Under the pieces are notes generated by a model. It saw only the letters and a list, made by a program, of their open reading frames with translations, was not told the origin of the DNA and did not search any database. From assembly GCA_038025085.1 (NCBI GenBank), contig CM076147.1:29898266-29962265 (forward strand): 64,000 nucleotides of DNA. The letters are read 5' to 3'. A program made the position numbers and the translations under genes. This document shows positions 49,121 through 61,066 of this stretch, one piece after another (within the stretch, counting starts at the first letter, position 1; each line of letters begins with the position of its first letter). Source of the stretch: Tetragonia tetragonoides (lineage: Eukaryota > Streptophyta > Magnoliopsida > Caryophyllales > Aizoaceae).

Positions 49121-51295
49121 ACGCACTACAAGAACATGATTTTTTGGCAACAAAAGAAGTTGTTGCCAAAAATATCTTTGGCAACGAGAAAGCATGTTTC
49201 GCAACGACCATCTGCTGTTACGTGAGGTCCCGTTATTAAAGGTTTCGGCAACAAGAATTTGTCGTTGCGAAAAATATACTTTTGGCAACGACGTCTTTGT
49301 TACCAAACGTGTGTCGTTGCTATACAGGGCCTTTCAGGCGCGCATAAAAGTAGGCTTTCGCAACGACGATAATTATTGCGATAAAACAACTTTTTAATAG
49401 CAACAGCATTGTTCGTTGCTAAAGTAGCACTTTGGCAACAACAATGTTGTTGCCAAAAAGTATTTTTATCTGCATTAATTATCATAAAATCTATTATTGC
49501 TGATAACTAGGATTTATTTTATTTATATATACTTAACACAATATTAGACCCAAAATATATTTATATCATTATTATACCATTCCAAATAATCTTTACAATT
49601 ACAATTCATAGCTAAACTCAATAAATAAAAAAACTAAGTTTCAAAAAGAAGCGTGTCTAAAGTTTATATATACTACATCTTTCAATAAAAGAGACAAAGA
49701 CATGATTTGACAAAAATATGTATATCCTTCATTCTTCGTTTGCTTTAATATTGAAACTTCTTTAGAAGATACCAACATCATCGAACACCTCCTGTAATAC
49801 ACAAGCAAAGAAAAAAATAGTGAGAAGGCAACAAAAGACTAGAAATTACAACAAGGGGATTGACAAGCGCAGAGCAGCTTCCACTAAACAGTCAACATAG
49901 AGAGAGAACTCTCTTTCAACAGTCCAAAAGGATCCCCTCAGAGCCAGAGATCACAAAGAGCAAATTTAAATGCAACAAGAAATAAGATTGTGTATCAAGA
50001 AGGATCAACCCAACAGTACACACCTTGGTTTCACAATCAAGTGCTGGTAGCAAGACAACATGAACTCCCCAAAGAAAACAAGAACTTCTTTATCTAATAG
50101 TTCACTGTGTATTACGAATGAAAATCTTCTTGCTCTGTGGCTATCTATGATAATAAAAAATAAAAAAAAAAAATTAGTGAGAAGGCAACAACAGACTAAG
50201 TAAAGACTATCATTTTATACAACAAATAGCGCTGAGCCGCAGAGGGTTCCTCATATAAACCAAGTCAGAAGATAACATCATACTAATCGAATGTCAAGTA
50301 TTCTACAGAAAGATAACTACTTTAGATAGTTAAAAATAGCAAAGCTTAAGCCCTACCTTGCAAATTAAGTCATAGTCATTCAGGTACGCCTATCCTGAAA
50401 CCTGAATCAAATCAAACCAACTCTTAGTACCAGTAGACATGCACATACAGGGATAACTCCATTTAGAGCAAGTATAAATTAATTCTTTCATTCTCTACAA
50501 GCTTAATTAGATCTAGTCACCACCCAGCAGTCTAGAGGTTGAGCTAATCAAGTCAACAGAAGTCATGCACGATAATTTAAAACAAGTTATGCCACATATT
50601 AACCCAATTTCGATTCACATTTAACCTAAAATGTGAAGACTGAGGAGCATATTTAATGTTTCATGGTATGGTAGAAATCAAACTAGCTCAAATCTTAGTA
50701 TGTTAGGTAAACAGAACTATTTATTCAGTTAAACAATCACAGACTAAGATCTTACCTTAACTAGGGTACAATCATTGCAGCTGGAGTTATCTACAGAAAC
50801 TCTGTAACACAACCTCAATTAGAGACACACAAAGAAAATTGATTAGACTGAAAAGGGAAATGTAGGATAAACATTATTAGGCTGAAAAAAGAAAATTGAT
50901 TAATCATTCCACATTGTTTGATTTGCAAAATGGAATTGAAGTTCTTTTCTAAAAACCAAAAACCGAATTGAAGTTGGAAGTCAGAAAAAGTACCTCAATA
51001 ATCAACCAACAATGATGAAAAATGGTGCAGAACAACTAAATAAACAGAAACACATTCGTCATTACTAGAAAACAAAGGTGCTAATTACTCATCAGTCCAT
51101 TACTAAATAGCAAATGCGTTTTTACATACAGTCATCACGAATGTAGACTGAAGACCCAAATTGACACAGACAGAGACACAGACACAGACACATACTAGAA
51201 TTAGAAGACACTCCCATTATCTCAAAACAAAGACACGCTCGAATGACTAATTAGAGTATTAGACATTCTGGAGACATCAATTATTGCGAAATTGT

Positions 51296-51464
51296 TCAGC
51301 CAGAAATCTGAATGGATTTAACCTCAGGCTTCTTCTCTTCAACTTTAGGAACGGTAATAGTCAGAACCCCATTCTCCATTGAAGCTTTAACCTCCTCTAT
51401 CTTGGCATTCTCTGGAAGCCTAAACCTCCTTTGGTACTTTCCAGAACTCCTCTCAACGCGGACC
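51296..51464 (-). pseudogene. Small heat shock protein (class I, HSP20) C-terminal fragment
   Basis: On minus, 55 codons encode the end of the alpha-crystallin domain: [20 protein letters not shown], then [15 protein letters not shown] and VKSIQISG, followed by TGA at 51296-51298. This matches the C-terminus of cytosolic class I sHSPs, including the GVLTITVPK strand that holds the dimer/oligomer core and the IxI-type tail (IQI). The remaining N-terminal two-thirds is absent, and the sequence before Val has no splice acceptor. It is a captured fragment inside the CACTA-like element; its own reading frame is undamaged, suggesting fairly recent capture. Confidence 0.85.
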
Positions 51465-52019
51465 ATAAACAATTTTATTAAAAGTAATTTTGCATAAGCT
51501 AACTTACTTTTCAGTCTTCCATACTTCTATTTAGTGTAGTATTCAACTCATTCTTGATGTTTTCACAGTAAATATATTGTACAAGAATTAAAATACCATA
51601 TAGGATTTGGTAGATAAAAGCAGAATATAGTCTTTTATTAATCCTAGCTAGCAAGCATAGTGAACATGAAAACCAATGGTAACTCATTTTAGCTGTGATA
51701 AAGATCAGAAGCATGAGGCAACTGAATAGTACAAGCAATTGATTATTTCCACTAAAAAGAAAAGATCATTTCCAACTAGTAGTTGATTTACATTGCCTAA
51801 GCCAGAAGAATGCAAATCACTACCTAAAACAGTGAAAATTTTATAATTCCATTTACTTGTCACTTAATATGAACTGAATCTCTCAAAAAAAAAAATGAAT
51901 CAACAAATTGACCAAGTCTTCACAATGTGAGCTCCTTCATTACGATTAAATCAATTCAAATAACATTACAAAAAATGAAAGATGTTTTTGAACAAAGTAA
52001 AAAATGAATGAATTTGATG

Positions 52020-52530
52020 AACTTACGCATCCCAATCTCAAGGCTTCCGTCATCATCATCGAAATTGTTTGGCGCACTAACTCTTAAATCAAAACTGAAT
52101 CATAAATCATTCAATTTTCAAAATTGAAGTTAGGGTTCTTCACCTACCAAAAACAAGCATAAATTTCACAAAGAGAACGCCAATTCAAGGCAATTAAATT
52201 GAAAATTACGTGAAACCAATTGGAGATCGCTGGAAACAACTTAATCGAATGCAAATTAAAATTTGACGGAACAGAAAGGGGGAAAAACTTAAAAAGACTT
52301 TATACCAGATGACTTCAATCGCCCCAACAGATTTGGAGGAACAACGACGGCGAGAGAGAGCTCTTTCAATCGAAACCCTAGATTTCTTGCTTCTGAAGGA
52401 GAAGATTCAGGTGGGGGGGGATCGGAAATGGTTGAGATCGTTGAGCAGATTCTTCACTTGCACGATACCAAATTGAACTCAGAACCAAGAGGAGTAGTTG
52501 ATGGAGGTTTCTTGCCATTGACATCGGGGA
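52020..52530 (-). other. Gene-like 5' sequence captured in CACTA-like element
   Basis: On minus the block has a CT-rich leader, an ATG near 52524 (MSMARNLHQLLLLVL, about 50 codons to a stop), a second short frame with an Asp run (APNNFDDDDGSLEIGM) and a good donor, GTAAGT, near 52025. The family is unrecognised. It may be the first exon of a host gene captured together with, or separately from, the sHSP fragment. Confidence 0.35.
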
Positions 52531-52559
52531 GAGAATCAGAGGCAGAGAAGAGGGTTAAG

Positions 52560-52594
52560 AGAGAAGAGAGAAGAGAGAAGAGAGAAGAGAGAAG
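52560..52594. repeat. (GAGAAGA)n minisatellite
   Basis: Five units of GAGAAGA follow one another, within the leader-like part of the captured sequence. Confidence 0.8.
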
Positions 52595-52962
52595 GTCAAA
52601 GCCTTAAAGACGAAAAAATATCTGAGGCACTTTGGGCGATTGTCGATTGAACTGGTATTTACTTTATATATTTAAATTTAATTTAATTTATTTTTATCTT
52701 TGGCAACAACACCTGTCGTTGCCAATAAATGATGAAAACTTACCGCAACGAGCTGAGTCGTTGCCATAAGTATTTTGTTTTCAACAACAATATTTCGTGT
52801 TGCCGTAACAACTTGAATTTACAGCAACAACATTTTGTTGTTACCAAACAAATCTAAAACTTTCAAACCCTTGCCCTTGACATAATTTCGGGGAAAGTCA
52901 AAAATTTATTTACAGCAACGAATTATCGCAACAATCAAAAAGTTATTGTTGCGAAAAAAAAA

Positions 52963-53467
52963 TTATATAAAACATAATCAACCATGGAAAAATCAAACAT
53001 GATCAATACGAATCATGATATATCACTTCCCACTTCTAGTCCAACTGACCCATGCCTCATAGCGAATATAAAAATTAAAATCATGGTTATATGATAGCAC
53101 AAACGTCAGCCACAAATCATGTATATAATGTTCACAATAAAGTTCTATCATGGCACTAAAAACAAATTAGACACCATTAAGAAAGTATTTGATCAGTACT
53201 ATGATGCGAGTATGCGGGAGTCAAAGATTTACAGCAAAATCAAGACACTCACCACAGATTGGAAATTTAATCAATCAGCGGAATTGATATGAACACTTAA
53301 ACATTTGATCAAATAAAAGCACGGTATCGATTAGAAATAAATACTACTAGTATGTTATCAAGCGAATTTGATCAAAACACAAACATGCCAAATACTACCA
53401 GGTTGTGCGAATCATAAACTCCAGAAACATACGAACTTAAGCCCAAAAAGTAAATACGTCTTAAGAT
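52963..53467. other. AT-rich stretch next to right LTR of second copia
   Basis: No primer-binding site and no gag is found where they should be. AGTAAATACGTCTTAAG at about 53448-53464 is the reverse complement of a piece of the adjoining LTR (TTAAGACGTATTTACT near 53580), suggesting a local rearrangement. Confidence 0.45.
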
Positions 53468-53939
53468 TGTTATATCTAGGGCATATTAAACATGTAGATT
53501 CGTACGAAATAAATTGGATTATGAAAAACCTGATTGAAGAACCAATGTTAATCCGAGCCCAACAAATATCGTTGTCTCTTTAAGACGTATTTACTCCCTC
53601 TCGGTGCCCAAGGTGAACGCCTCCCAGGATAGAACGGATTTGTCTCTAATGAAAGTGGCACTTCAATTCATTAAAGCTCCATCGAATTCAACCAATGTCA
53701 ATACTCAGAGATTTTGTAAAATAAGGAGAAAGTTTCGTTCAGTAAAAAAAACAACCTTCTTTTTCAACAGAGCCTTTGGTTATATATATTGCTTGAGAGA
53801 GGCAGTTATCCCAAATCTCTCAATAACTGATAAGTCAGTTATTTTACTTTTAACAAATAAATAAAAATAAATAAAGATAATACCATTTTATTTATTTATC
53901 AATTTTCTAATTCATACAAATAGGGATATATTTCCAACA
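53468..53939 (-). repeat. 5' LTR (right) of second copia element
   Basis: This 472-base copy begins TGTTATATC and ends CCAACA and is the partner of 44753-45229. Confidence 0.9.
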
Positions 53940-53944
53940 AAATG

Positions 53945-54336
53945 GAGGGTGGGATTTGATGGGAGGTGGATGGTGAGATGGGGGTTGAGAGAATGTGGAT
54001 GGGAGGGTGACAAATGTTACATTTGTGGTGATGGAAGAAGATGGGAGGAATCTTGTGAGGTGGAAGTGAGTAGGAAAGAGAAAAGATGAGATAAGGTGGG
54101 AGAGAAAAATAGAAAAGGGAAAAACAAAACAAAATAAAAAATAATTAAAAAAGAAATAAAAAACGTGGGGGGGGGGGAATTTTTTTTTCTTTTTATTTTT
54201 CTTCCCCTTTTATCGGTTGTGAGGGGGGTATTTTTTTGAGCCCAAATGACTTATTTGATTAAGGTAATTACAGTTAATGCTAATATTAACTGTAATAATT
54301 ATTAAAAGAAATACAAGTCAAAATTCGGCGTCTATA
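53945..54336. other. End of long LTR-like element
   Basis: The last part has G9 at about 54170 and a purine-rich body, and ends near AATTCGGCGTCTATA. GATGG follows and the outer copia gag resumes at 54342. Confidence 0.5.
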
Positions 54337-54341
54337 GATGG

Positions 54342-57300
54342 GATATTAAAGTGACAGCAATTCAAGAATCAAAGGATCTATCTACATATTCCTTAGAACA
54401 GTTGATGGGATCGTTACTTACACATGAGATGTCACTTGACCAACGTTCCGATCAATCATCAAAGGACAAAGGACTAGCACTTAAAGCCAAAGATGATGAT
54501 GATAGTGATTCCAATCTAGATGTGGAGGAACTCGCAGTATTTGCTCGAAAATTCAAAAAGTTTTTCAGGAACAAAAATTCTAAGAAAAACTACACGAAAG
54601 ATAAGAATCCTTCTTCTAGTAATAAACAAGTTTCTACTGATGGGAATTGTCATAAATGCAGAAAGCTAGGACATTGGATTAAAGATTGTCCACTATGGGA
54701 AATCGAGAAGAAGGAGAAGAAAGCATCTTTAAGAAAGGAACTCAAAAAGACTATGGTTGCAATATGGGGAAACGAAGAAGATGAAGATGAAGATGACGAT
54801 GAGGAACGTGACCCTATAGAAGCAACTTTTGCAATGATGGGACAAACGGACTCTGAATCTGACAGTGATGAAGATGAAAGCCTCGAGGCTAAAGTGGGAG
54901 GTAGCAACCTATGGTTTCTGGATAGTGGTTGCTCGAGATATATGACTGGAGACATCAATAATTTCTTCTCACTACAAGCCTTTGAAAGAGGTTCTGTGAC
55001 TTTTGGAGACAACAAGAAAGGCCAAATTATCGGTGTAGGTAAAGTTGGTAAGTCACAAGCTAGCCCATGCTATTGAAAATGTATTTTTGGTCAATGGTTT
55101 AAAATATAATTTACTTAGTATCTCCCAGCTCTGTGATAGGGGGAACAAAGTTGAATTTAACTCTCGTTCTTGTAAAGCTGTGAAGGAAAGTACAGGTGAA
55201 ACTATATTGTGGCATTTTAATAATGTTTACAAGGCTGATTTACATGCAATTTCAGAAAATAGTTTGACTTGTATGAGTGTGAATGAGAACGATTCTTTAT
55301 TGTGGCATAAGAGACTTGGACATGTTAATTTAAATTTGTTGAATAAGCTTCGTTCCCAAGAATTAGTCACTGGACAACCTAACTATAAGTTTGAATTGGA
55401 ACGAGTCTGTGATTCATGCGTAAAAGGTAAACATGTTCAATCTTCGTTTAAGTCGAAGAATATGGTAAGTACTTCTAAACCTCTAGAATTGATTCATGTT
55501 GATTTATGTGGTCCAATGCGTATTACTAGTAGAGGTGGAAGTAAGTATGTTTTTGTTATTATTGATGATTATTCAAGATTTACATGGACATTATTTCTTG
55601 CTTCGAAAGAAGATTGTTTTGATGAGTTTCTTATATTTATTAAAAGAATTCAGAAACAGTCTAATCATCAATTATTGTCTATTAGATCTGATCATGGTAC
55701 TGAGTTTGAAAATTCTAAATTTATTAATTTTTGTAATGAGTATGGAGTAAATTTCTCGGCCCCCAGAACACCTCAACAAAATGGTGTTGTGGAGAGCAAA
55801 AATAGAACCTTAAAAGACATGGCTAGAACAATGATTATTTCTAGTGGTCTCTTGCTAGGAACTTTTGGGCTGAAGTTGTTAGTACTGCATGTTATATTAT
55901 GAATCGTGCCATGGTTAGACCTATATTAAAGAAAACTCCATATGAGTTGTTCAGAGGTCGAAAATCGAACATTGCACATTTTAGGACCTTTGGTGTTAAA
56001 TGTTATGTGCATAATAATTGTAAGAACAACCTTGGTAAGTTTGACCCTAGAAGCGATGAAGCTGTGTTTCTAGGATATTCATCCCATAGCAAAGCATATA
56101 AGATGTACAATAAGAGAAAAATGTGCATGGAAGAAAGTATTCATGTTATATTTGATGAAGTTGACACCTTTGAAAAGAATGTGCAGACTTTGCAGGATGA
56201 TAACTTTGAAATTGGTTTGGTAAGACCTCAAGCCAGTGTAGAGATTGAGGAAGGTAATGTTCCTGAAAATGTTTTGGAACCTCAATCAACAAGAAATTGA
56301 GGAACGTGCTTCAACACCAACTGAGGAACAACTCCAAGTTGAACAAGGAACAATACCAACTCCAAGAAATTGGAAGCATAGAAGTTCACATCCCACATAT
56401 AATATAATCACTGATTATTCTAAGGGAGTATTGACACGTTCTTTTATTCGTAATTTTTGTGCTTTTAATTCATTTATTTCTTTAATGGAACCTAGTGACT
56501 ACTTGTCTACATTGGAAGATCCTGATTGGATTGTTGCAATCCCGATTGAAAGAATAAAGTGTGGCATTTAGAACCTAGACCTAACGATCATACAGTGATT
56601 GGAACAAAATGGGTCTTTAGGAACAAACTAGATGATGAAGGCAACATTGTAATGAACAAGGCTAGACTAGTGGTCAAAGGTTACAACCAATAAGAAGGTA
56701 TTGATTATGATGAGACCTTTGCACCAGTAGCCCGCCTTGAAGCTATTAGAACTTTAATTGCCTTTGCTGCTTACAAAAACTTTAACTTGTACCAAATGAA
56801 TGTTAAAACTGCTTTTTTGAATGGGTACTTGAAAGAAGAAGTCTTTGTGGAACAACCACCAGGTTTTGAGAACAAGAAGTTTCCCGATCACGTTTTTAAA
56901 CTTGATAAAGCTCTTTATGGTTTAAAACAAGCTCCGAGAGCATGGTATGAAAGACTTTCAATTTTTCTTTTAGAAAAAGGATTTAAACGTGGTGTGATCG
57001 ATAAGACGTTGTTCTTGAAATTTGAGGGGAATGATCTTTTAGTTGTGTAAGTTTATGTTGACGATATTTTATTTGGTGCAACTAATGAGAAAATGTGCTC
57101 TAACTTTTGTGATTTGATGCAAGGTGAATTTGAGATGAGTATGATGGGTGAACTAAGATTTTTCCTTGGTTTGCAAATCAAACAAGAAAAAGACGGCATC
57201 AAAATACATCAACAAAAGTATTTGAAAGAATTGCTCAAGAAATACAAGATGGAAAATTCCAAAGCCTATGATACACCATTCCCAACCTCACAAAAAATGG

Positions 57301-57871
57301 ATCTTGATGACAAAGGAACAAAGGTTGACGAAAAGGAATATAGAGATATTATTGGATCTTTAATATATTTAACTGCAAGTCGTCCGGATATAATGTTTAG
57401 TGTATGCCTTTGTGCTAGATTTCAATCTTGCCCAAGGGAATCACACTTAAAATGTGCAAAACGTATACTTAGATACTTGAAAAGAACGCATGATTTATAT
57501 TTGTTTTATCCAAAATGTTCTAGTTTTGATTTAATTGGATATTCTGATTCTGACTATGCGGGTTACTTAGTTGATAGGAAAAGTACTTCTGGTATGACAC
57601 AATTTTTGGGTTCATGTTTAATTTCATGGGCTTCTAAGAAACAGAATACAGTTGCATTATCTACTGCTAAAGCAGAATATGTAGCAGCCACAGCATGTGC
57701 TCAAATTTTGTGGTTGAAACAACAATTAAGTGATTTTCATGTTGAATGTGATTGTGTGCCTATTATGTGTGATAATCTGAAAATCAACTTGCAGATATAT
57801 TTACAAAACCTTTAAATAGAGAAAGATTTGAAAAAATCAGGCTTGAACTAGGCATGATTAGGATTAATTAG
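54342..57871 (+). pseudogene. Outer copia gag C-terminus and pol
   Basis: The gag end has an acidic region and a zinc knuckle CHKCRKLGHWIKDC. Protease shows WFLDSGCSRYMTGD; pre-integrase LLWHKRLGHVNLNLLNKL; integrase KYVFVIIDDYSRFTWTLFL and [44 protein letters not shown] and VYVDDILFGAT; RNase H GYSDSDYAGYLVDRKSTSG. Breaks: frameshifts near 55040, 55855 and 56290, one between 56530 and 56580, a TAA near 56691, TAA at 57048-57050 and a deletion with frameshift near 57777 that removes most of the RNase H C-terminus. A final TAG lies at 57869-57871. The sequence style (GDNKKGQIIGVGKVG, ATACAQILWLKQQLSDF) fits Sireviruses. Some copia elements of this group encode an envelope-like protein downstream; none is recognisable here. 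Confidence 0.88.
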
Positions 57872-59533
57872 CTAGTATCACTGTTTCAAATCTCTCAATG
57901 ATTGACTAGTTTAGAGTAGCTATGTTTTTAGATAATTGAATTTTTCTTTACATTAGTATAAGTTTGAGTCTTTATAATTATTTATTTTCTTGCATTTGTG
58001 TGCACTGTACTAGGACTCGCTATGTCTAACGATGTTATTCTAATATTTCTGTGTCTACTACTCATTGCATTTAGTTTTATAATCTGATTTGCATATTCAT
58101 TTGGGCATCTGTCAATATTTCTTTCAAGAGGACTGGCTTACAATTTTGAAACCACATTATAAGCCAAGAAGTCAGTTTTCGCCCAATTTGAGCCTAAACA
58201 CATCAAGCTCCACATGAAACATTCCAAGCCTATTTATTTACCCTTTATACTTTTCGGCTATATATTTCACCATATGAGCAAGTATTTTCGTTTTGAAACA
58301 AAAACTATTTGAGCTGAATTTATTTTTTTTTGGTAATTCTTTAGTAAATTCGGAATTTAAAAAAAAAAAAAGGAAAGAGTGGAAAAAGGAGAGCAAAAAA
58401 AGTAATAGAGGGAGAATAAGTGGAAAAAGACATATGGGAAACTTATAGATATTGTTCTAGTTTCTTTTCCTATTGAAATTGGAAAGTCTTTTTGATCTTG
58501 GAAACTCTTAGAGGAAAAGGCAAAATAAAATCTTCTCTTTACCTTATCATGATTATACGTACATGTGTATAACAATACTTATAGGAACAAATTTTCTGAT
58601 GTTACCAAGGTGTTATTGCCTAATTTTTTTTTGTATTCAATACATTGCAATTTGCCTTATTAAAACTTCAGCTCATAATCTTTTCCAAATCTATTCTCCA
58701 TGTGGCCGAAAATTTCTTTAGATACTTGGCCAACTTGATTTTTCTTATCATACCCAAAATGATCAAACACTTAGACATAATCCCCAAATTCCTTGTGCTC
58801 TAAGTTGTCCGAAATGTCTCCATGAAGATTGAAGTGTTCGATTATGAAGTAATGCTTACGTATGATGAAGAATGTTCCACTTTAGATAATGCTCGTTCCC
58901 TATCTATCTAAGGGAAGCATCTTCTAAGGGGGAACACATATACAAGCCCCTCAGGAACAATACAATACTAACAAGGAACAAGCGAAGAGGAAGCATGAAT
59001 GAAAAACTTGTACGTTATTGGTAATGTTTCTGTTCAAGGTAAAGTAGTTGAGTTACATGGCAAAGGGCAACTTAAAGCACAAGATCGCCGCCAAAACCGT
59101 CGTCATGATCAACTTATTAACCTTATTGGACAGATTACCAAACCATATCGTTAACTATTTATTCATGCATATCATTACATTCATCGGATTATTATTACTA
59201 ATGTTTTTTGTGCTTAGATCATTAATGTAGACATAGCATCCATAGATTGGTGCTTGAGCTACTAGGAGTCATACTTTTGTTAGGAACAAGTTTGCTAAGA
59301 CTCATATTTATATTTTTGTTAGGAATGTGTTCTACCTTCTTTGACATAGTGGCTTTTTCGATGATGTCAAAAGGGGGAAAAGTAATAGTGATGCTAGGTA
59401 ATTAGGACTATTATCTTGCTTAGTATTCGAGTAGGTTTATTTAAGTTTGATCTATTTTTAGATTTGTTTTTATATCTATTTAATGTTTGATGTAATTGCT
59501 ATTACTATTAATGAAGCATATATTTATATTACA
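57872..59533 (+). other. Post-pol region of outer copia element
   Basis: A 3' region of several kb between pol and LTR is usual in Sireviruses. The frame at 59048-59230 ends in a hydrophobic segment (ITFIGLLLLMFFVL) but is short and has no recognised family. Nothing else is supported. Confidence 0.4.
59369..59382 (+). promoter_or_regulatory. Internal polypurine tract-like motif
   Basis: ATGATGTCAAAAGGGGGAAA around this site mirrors the canonical tract ATCATCAAAAAGGGGGAA at 61451-61468. Multiple polypurine tracts in the 3' region are described for Sireviruses. Confidence 0.6.
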
Positions 59534-61056
59534 CTAGGTGAATGCCCGTGTGTATGCCCGTGCGTTGCACGGACTGTGACTATATAATAAAACAAATATA
59601 ATGTGATTATTAATTTCATCGAAAATCAAAGTCTAATTGTCACTTTTGAAAAACTATTAGGCTCTGTTTGATTCACCTTAATTTTACTTAAATTCAGTTC
59701 AGTTAAGTTCAGTTTACGTGTAACTTTATAACTTATATAACTTTTTATTCCTAATTTCATGATGATAATTATTTCATCGGAAAGATCTCAAAGCATACTT
59801 TCAAATGGGTCCAATATTGACTATGTTTGGACGAATTTTAAATAGTTAACGGTTAAGTTTAAATAATCAATTCAGTTCAGTTCAGTTCAAATCAGTTTTA
59901 TCCAAGTGAATCAAACAGAGCCTTAGTAATATATGGATAAATAAATATATTTATATAATCCATTTAATATCATGAATGTCATATATTAAGATTACAATTA
60001 CTTTATATGGAATCTTATCTAATTTAAACTCTTATCATCGATTTCAATTAACTATTAATTAACTCATCTCATATGTTACACGATCCAAGAGGTAATAGTT
60101 TCAAAGTCTTTCTATGCTTGATGTTGGTATGCCAATACTCTTATGTTGATATAAGTGTACAACTAACATTTCAAAGGTAGGATCATTCTTTTATGGTAAA
60201 ATCAGTTTTAAATGTCTAATGTAAACGTAACTACTTTTCAAAAAATAAAGAAGTTTTATACGTAAACCTTAGAATAGCAAAACATATTTCAATGCTTGCT
60301 TGTTTTTTCAAAGTTATATGCGGTCAAAGTACTGCCTTGAAGAACGCAAAAAGTCCAATGTAATTTTATTTGTGTTCCGGAGGGAGTACATTAATAATTA
60401 TATCATAAATTGGAACCCTAAAATAACATGGGGGATCAGTATATTACGTACAGTTATATAAGGGGATAAAATTATACGTGATAATGGTAAAGTTTCCTAT
60501 TAAAGATTGGACCTAGAATCATTTTAGATTTCATCGTTTATTTCTTTATTCTACACATACTCTTTCTATCACATTTTAACTTGCGATTGCTTTTTAAATT
60601 TTTATAACTAATATACATATCTTTTCTCTTATTTTTACATGCAACTCTTTAGTTGTGTCAACTTGTCAAGCTAACTACTGATTACCTTCTTAGGTGGACG
60701 TATCTAATATTGTAAATCAATAGAACATACTACAAATGAGTCTCATTTTAAAGGATATTTCAAACTCGTTCCAATGGTGTAAGCAATTTAATTTCTTAAA
60801 CGGTGAAACTAAAGTTATATGGTTTTTTAAATCTAATAGTCTACTCTTTAATGATTTAAGAAAGTACAACTTTACTATATATTCTAAAAACCTCCAATTA
60901 ATAGTAACTCTTTAATGATTTAGGAAAGTACAACTTTAGTATATATTCTATACCAAAACATATATTTTTATTTTATATTTATTTTAAAATTTTATTACAA
61001 TGCCTCGCTTAGGTGGACGCTTCTAATACTGTCAAAAAATGCCTCTAATATATAGA
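59534..61056 (-). mobile_element. Candidate non-autonomous Helitron
   Basis: On minus the element would start TCTATATATTAGAGGC after an A and end CTAG before a T, the Helitron insertion rule. A short hairpin, CCGTGCAACGCACGG (59558-59572, six-base stem), lies 20 bases before the CTAG terminus. The 5' region also has CCACCTAAG, common near plant Helitron 5' ends. No Rep/helicase is encoded. It contains a Tourist-like MITE and a lone GGAGGGAGTA MITE arm near 60378. Confidence 0.6.
59660..59922. mobile_element. Tourist-like (PIF/Harbinger) MITE
   Basis: The termini GGCTCTGTTTGATTCAC and GTGAATCAAACAGAGCC are perfect inverted repeats, and TTA flanks both sides (59657-59659, 59923-59925). The 263-base interior has repeated CAGTTCAGTT units near both ends and no coding capacity. 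Confidence 0.88.
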
Positions 61057-61066
61057 TATTTATGAT

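Larger units (their letters stand above)
49124..52962. mobile_element. CACTA-like element carrying gene fragments, 3' terminus lost
   Basis: The left end starts CACTACAAGAA and is followed within 350 bases by many GGCAACGAC / GTCGTTGCC repeats in both orientations; a matching array occurs at 52700-52955. The expected mirror terminus TTCTTGTAGTG is missing after the last repeat (GTTGCGAAAAAAAA), so the 3' end seems deleted. No transposase is present. The interior includes a small-heat-shock-protein fragment and gene-like 5' sequence near 52020-52530. A Pack-type non-autonomous CACTA element is the best reading. Confidence 0.65.
44753..53939 (-). mobile_element. Ty1/copia retrotransposon, minus strand, with deleted gag
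   Basis: LTRs of about 475 bases (TGTTATATC...TTTCCAACA) at 44753-45229 and 53468-53939 are flanked by AAATG (44748-44752 and 53940-53944). Copia protease, integrase, RT and RNase H domains lie on the minus strand. The polypurine tract (minus TGTGGGGGGA) adjoins the left LTR. No gag and no tRNA-Met primer site is seen next to the right LTR; the 5' interior is replaced by a CACTA-like element and AT-rich DNA. Confidence 0.88.
22191..54336. mobile_element. Long LTR-like element (Tat-like Ty3/gypsy solo LTR?) hosting nested elements
   Basis: The copia gag frame stops at 22190 and resumes at 54342 with GATGG repeated at both edges (22186-22190, 54337-54341), so everything between entered as one event and later received further insertions. 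Without those, the element is about 3.9 kb (22191-22884, 41917-44752, 53945-54336), begins TGTGGGG and ends near AATTCGGCGTCTATA. It has no coding domains. The GTCGCCACC motif and the AATTCGGCGTCTA end resemble long LTRs of large Tat/Ogre-type elements, so a solo LTR or a deletion derivative is my preferred reading. Orientation is unproven. Confidence 0.55.
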
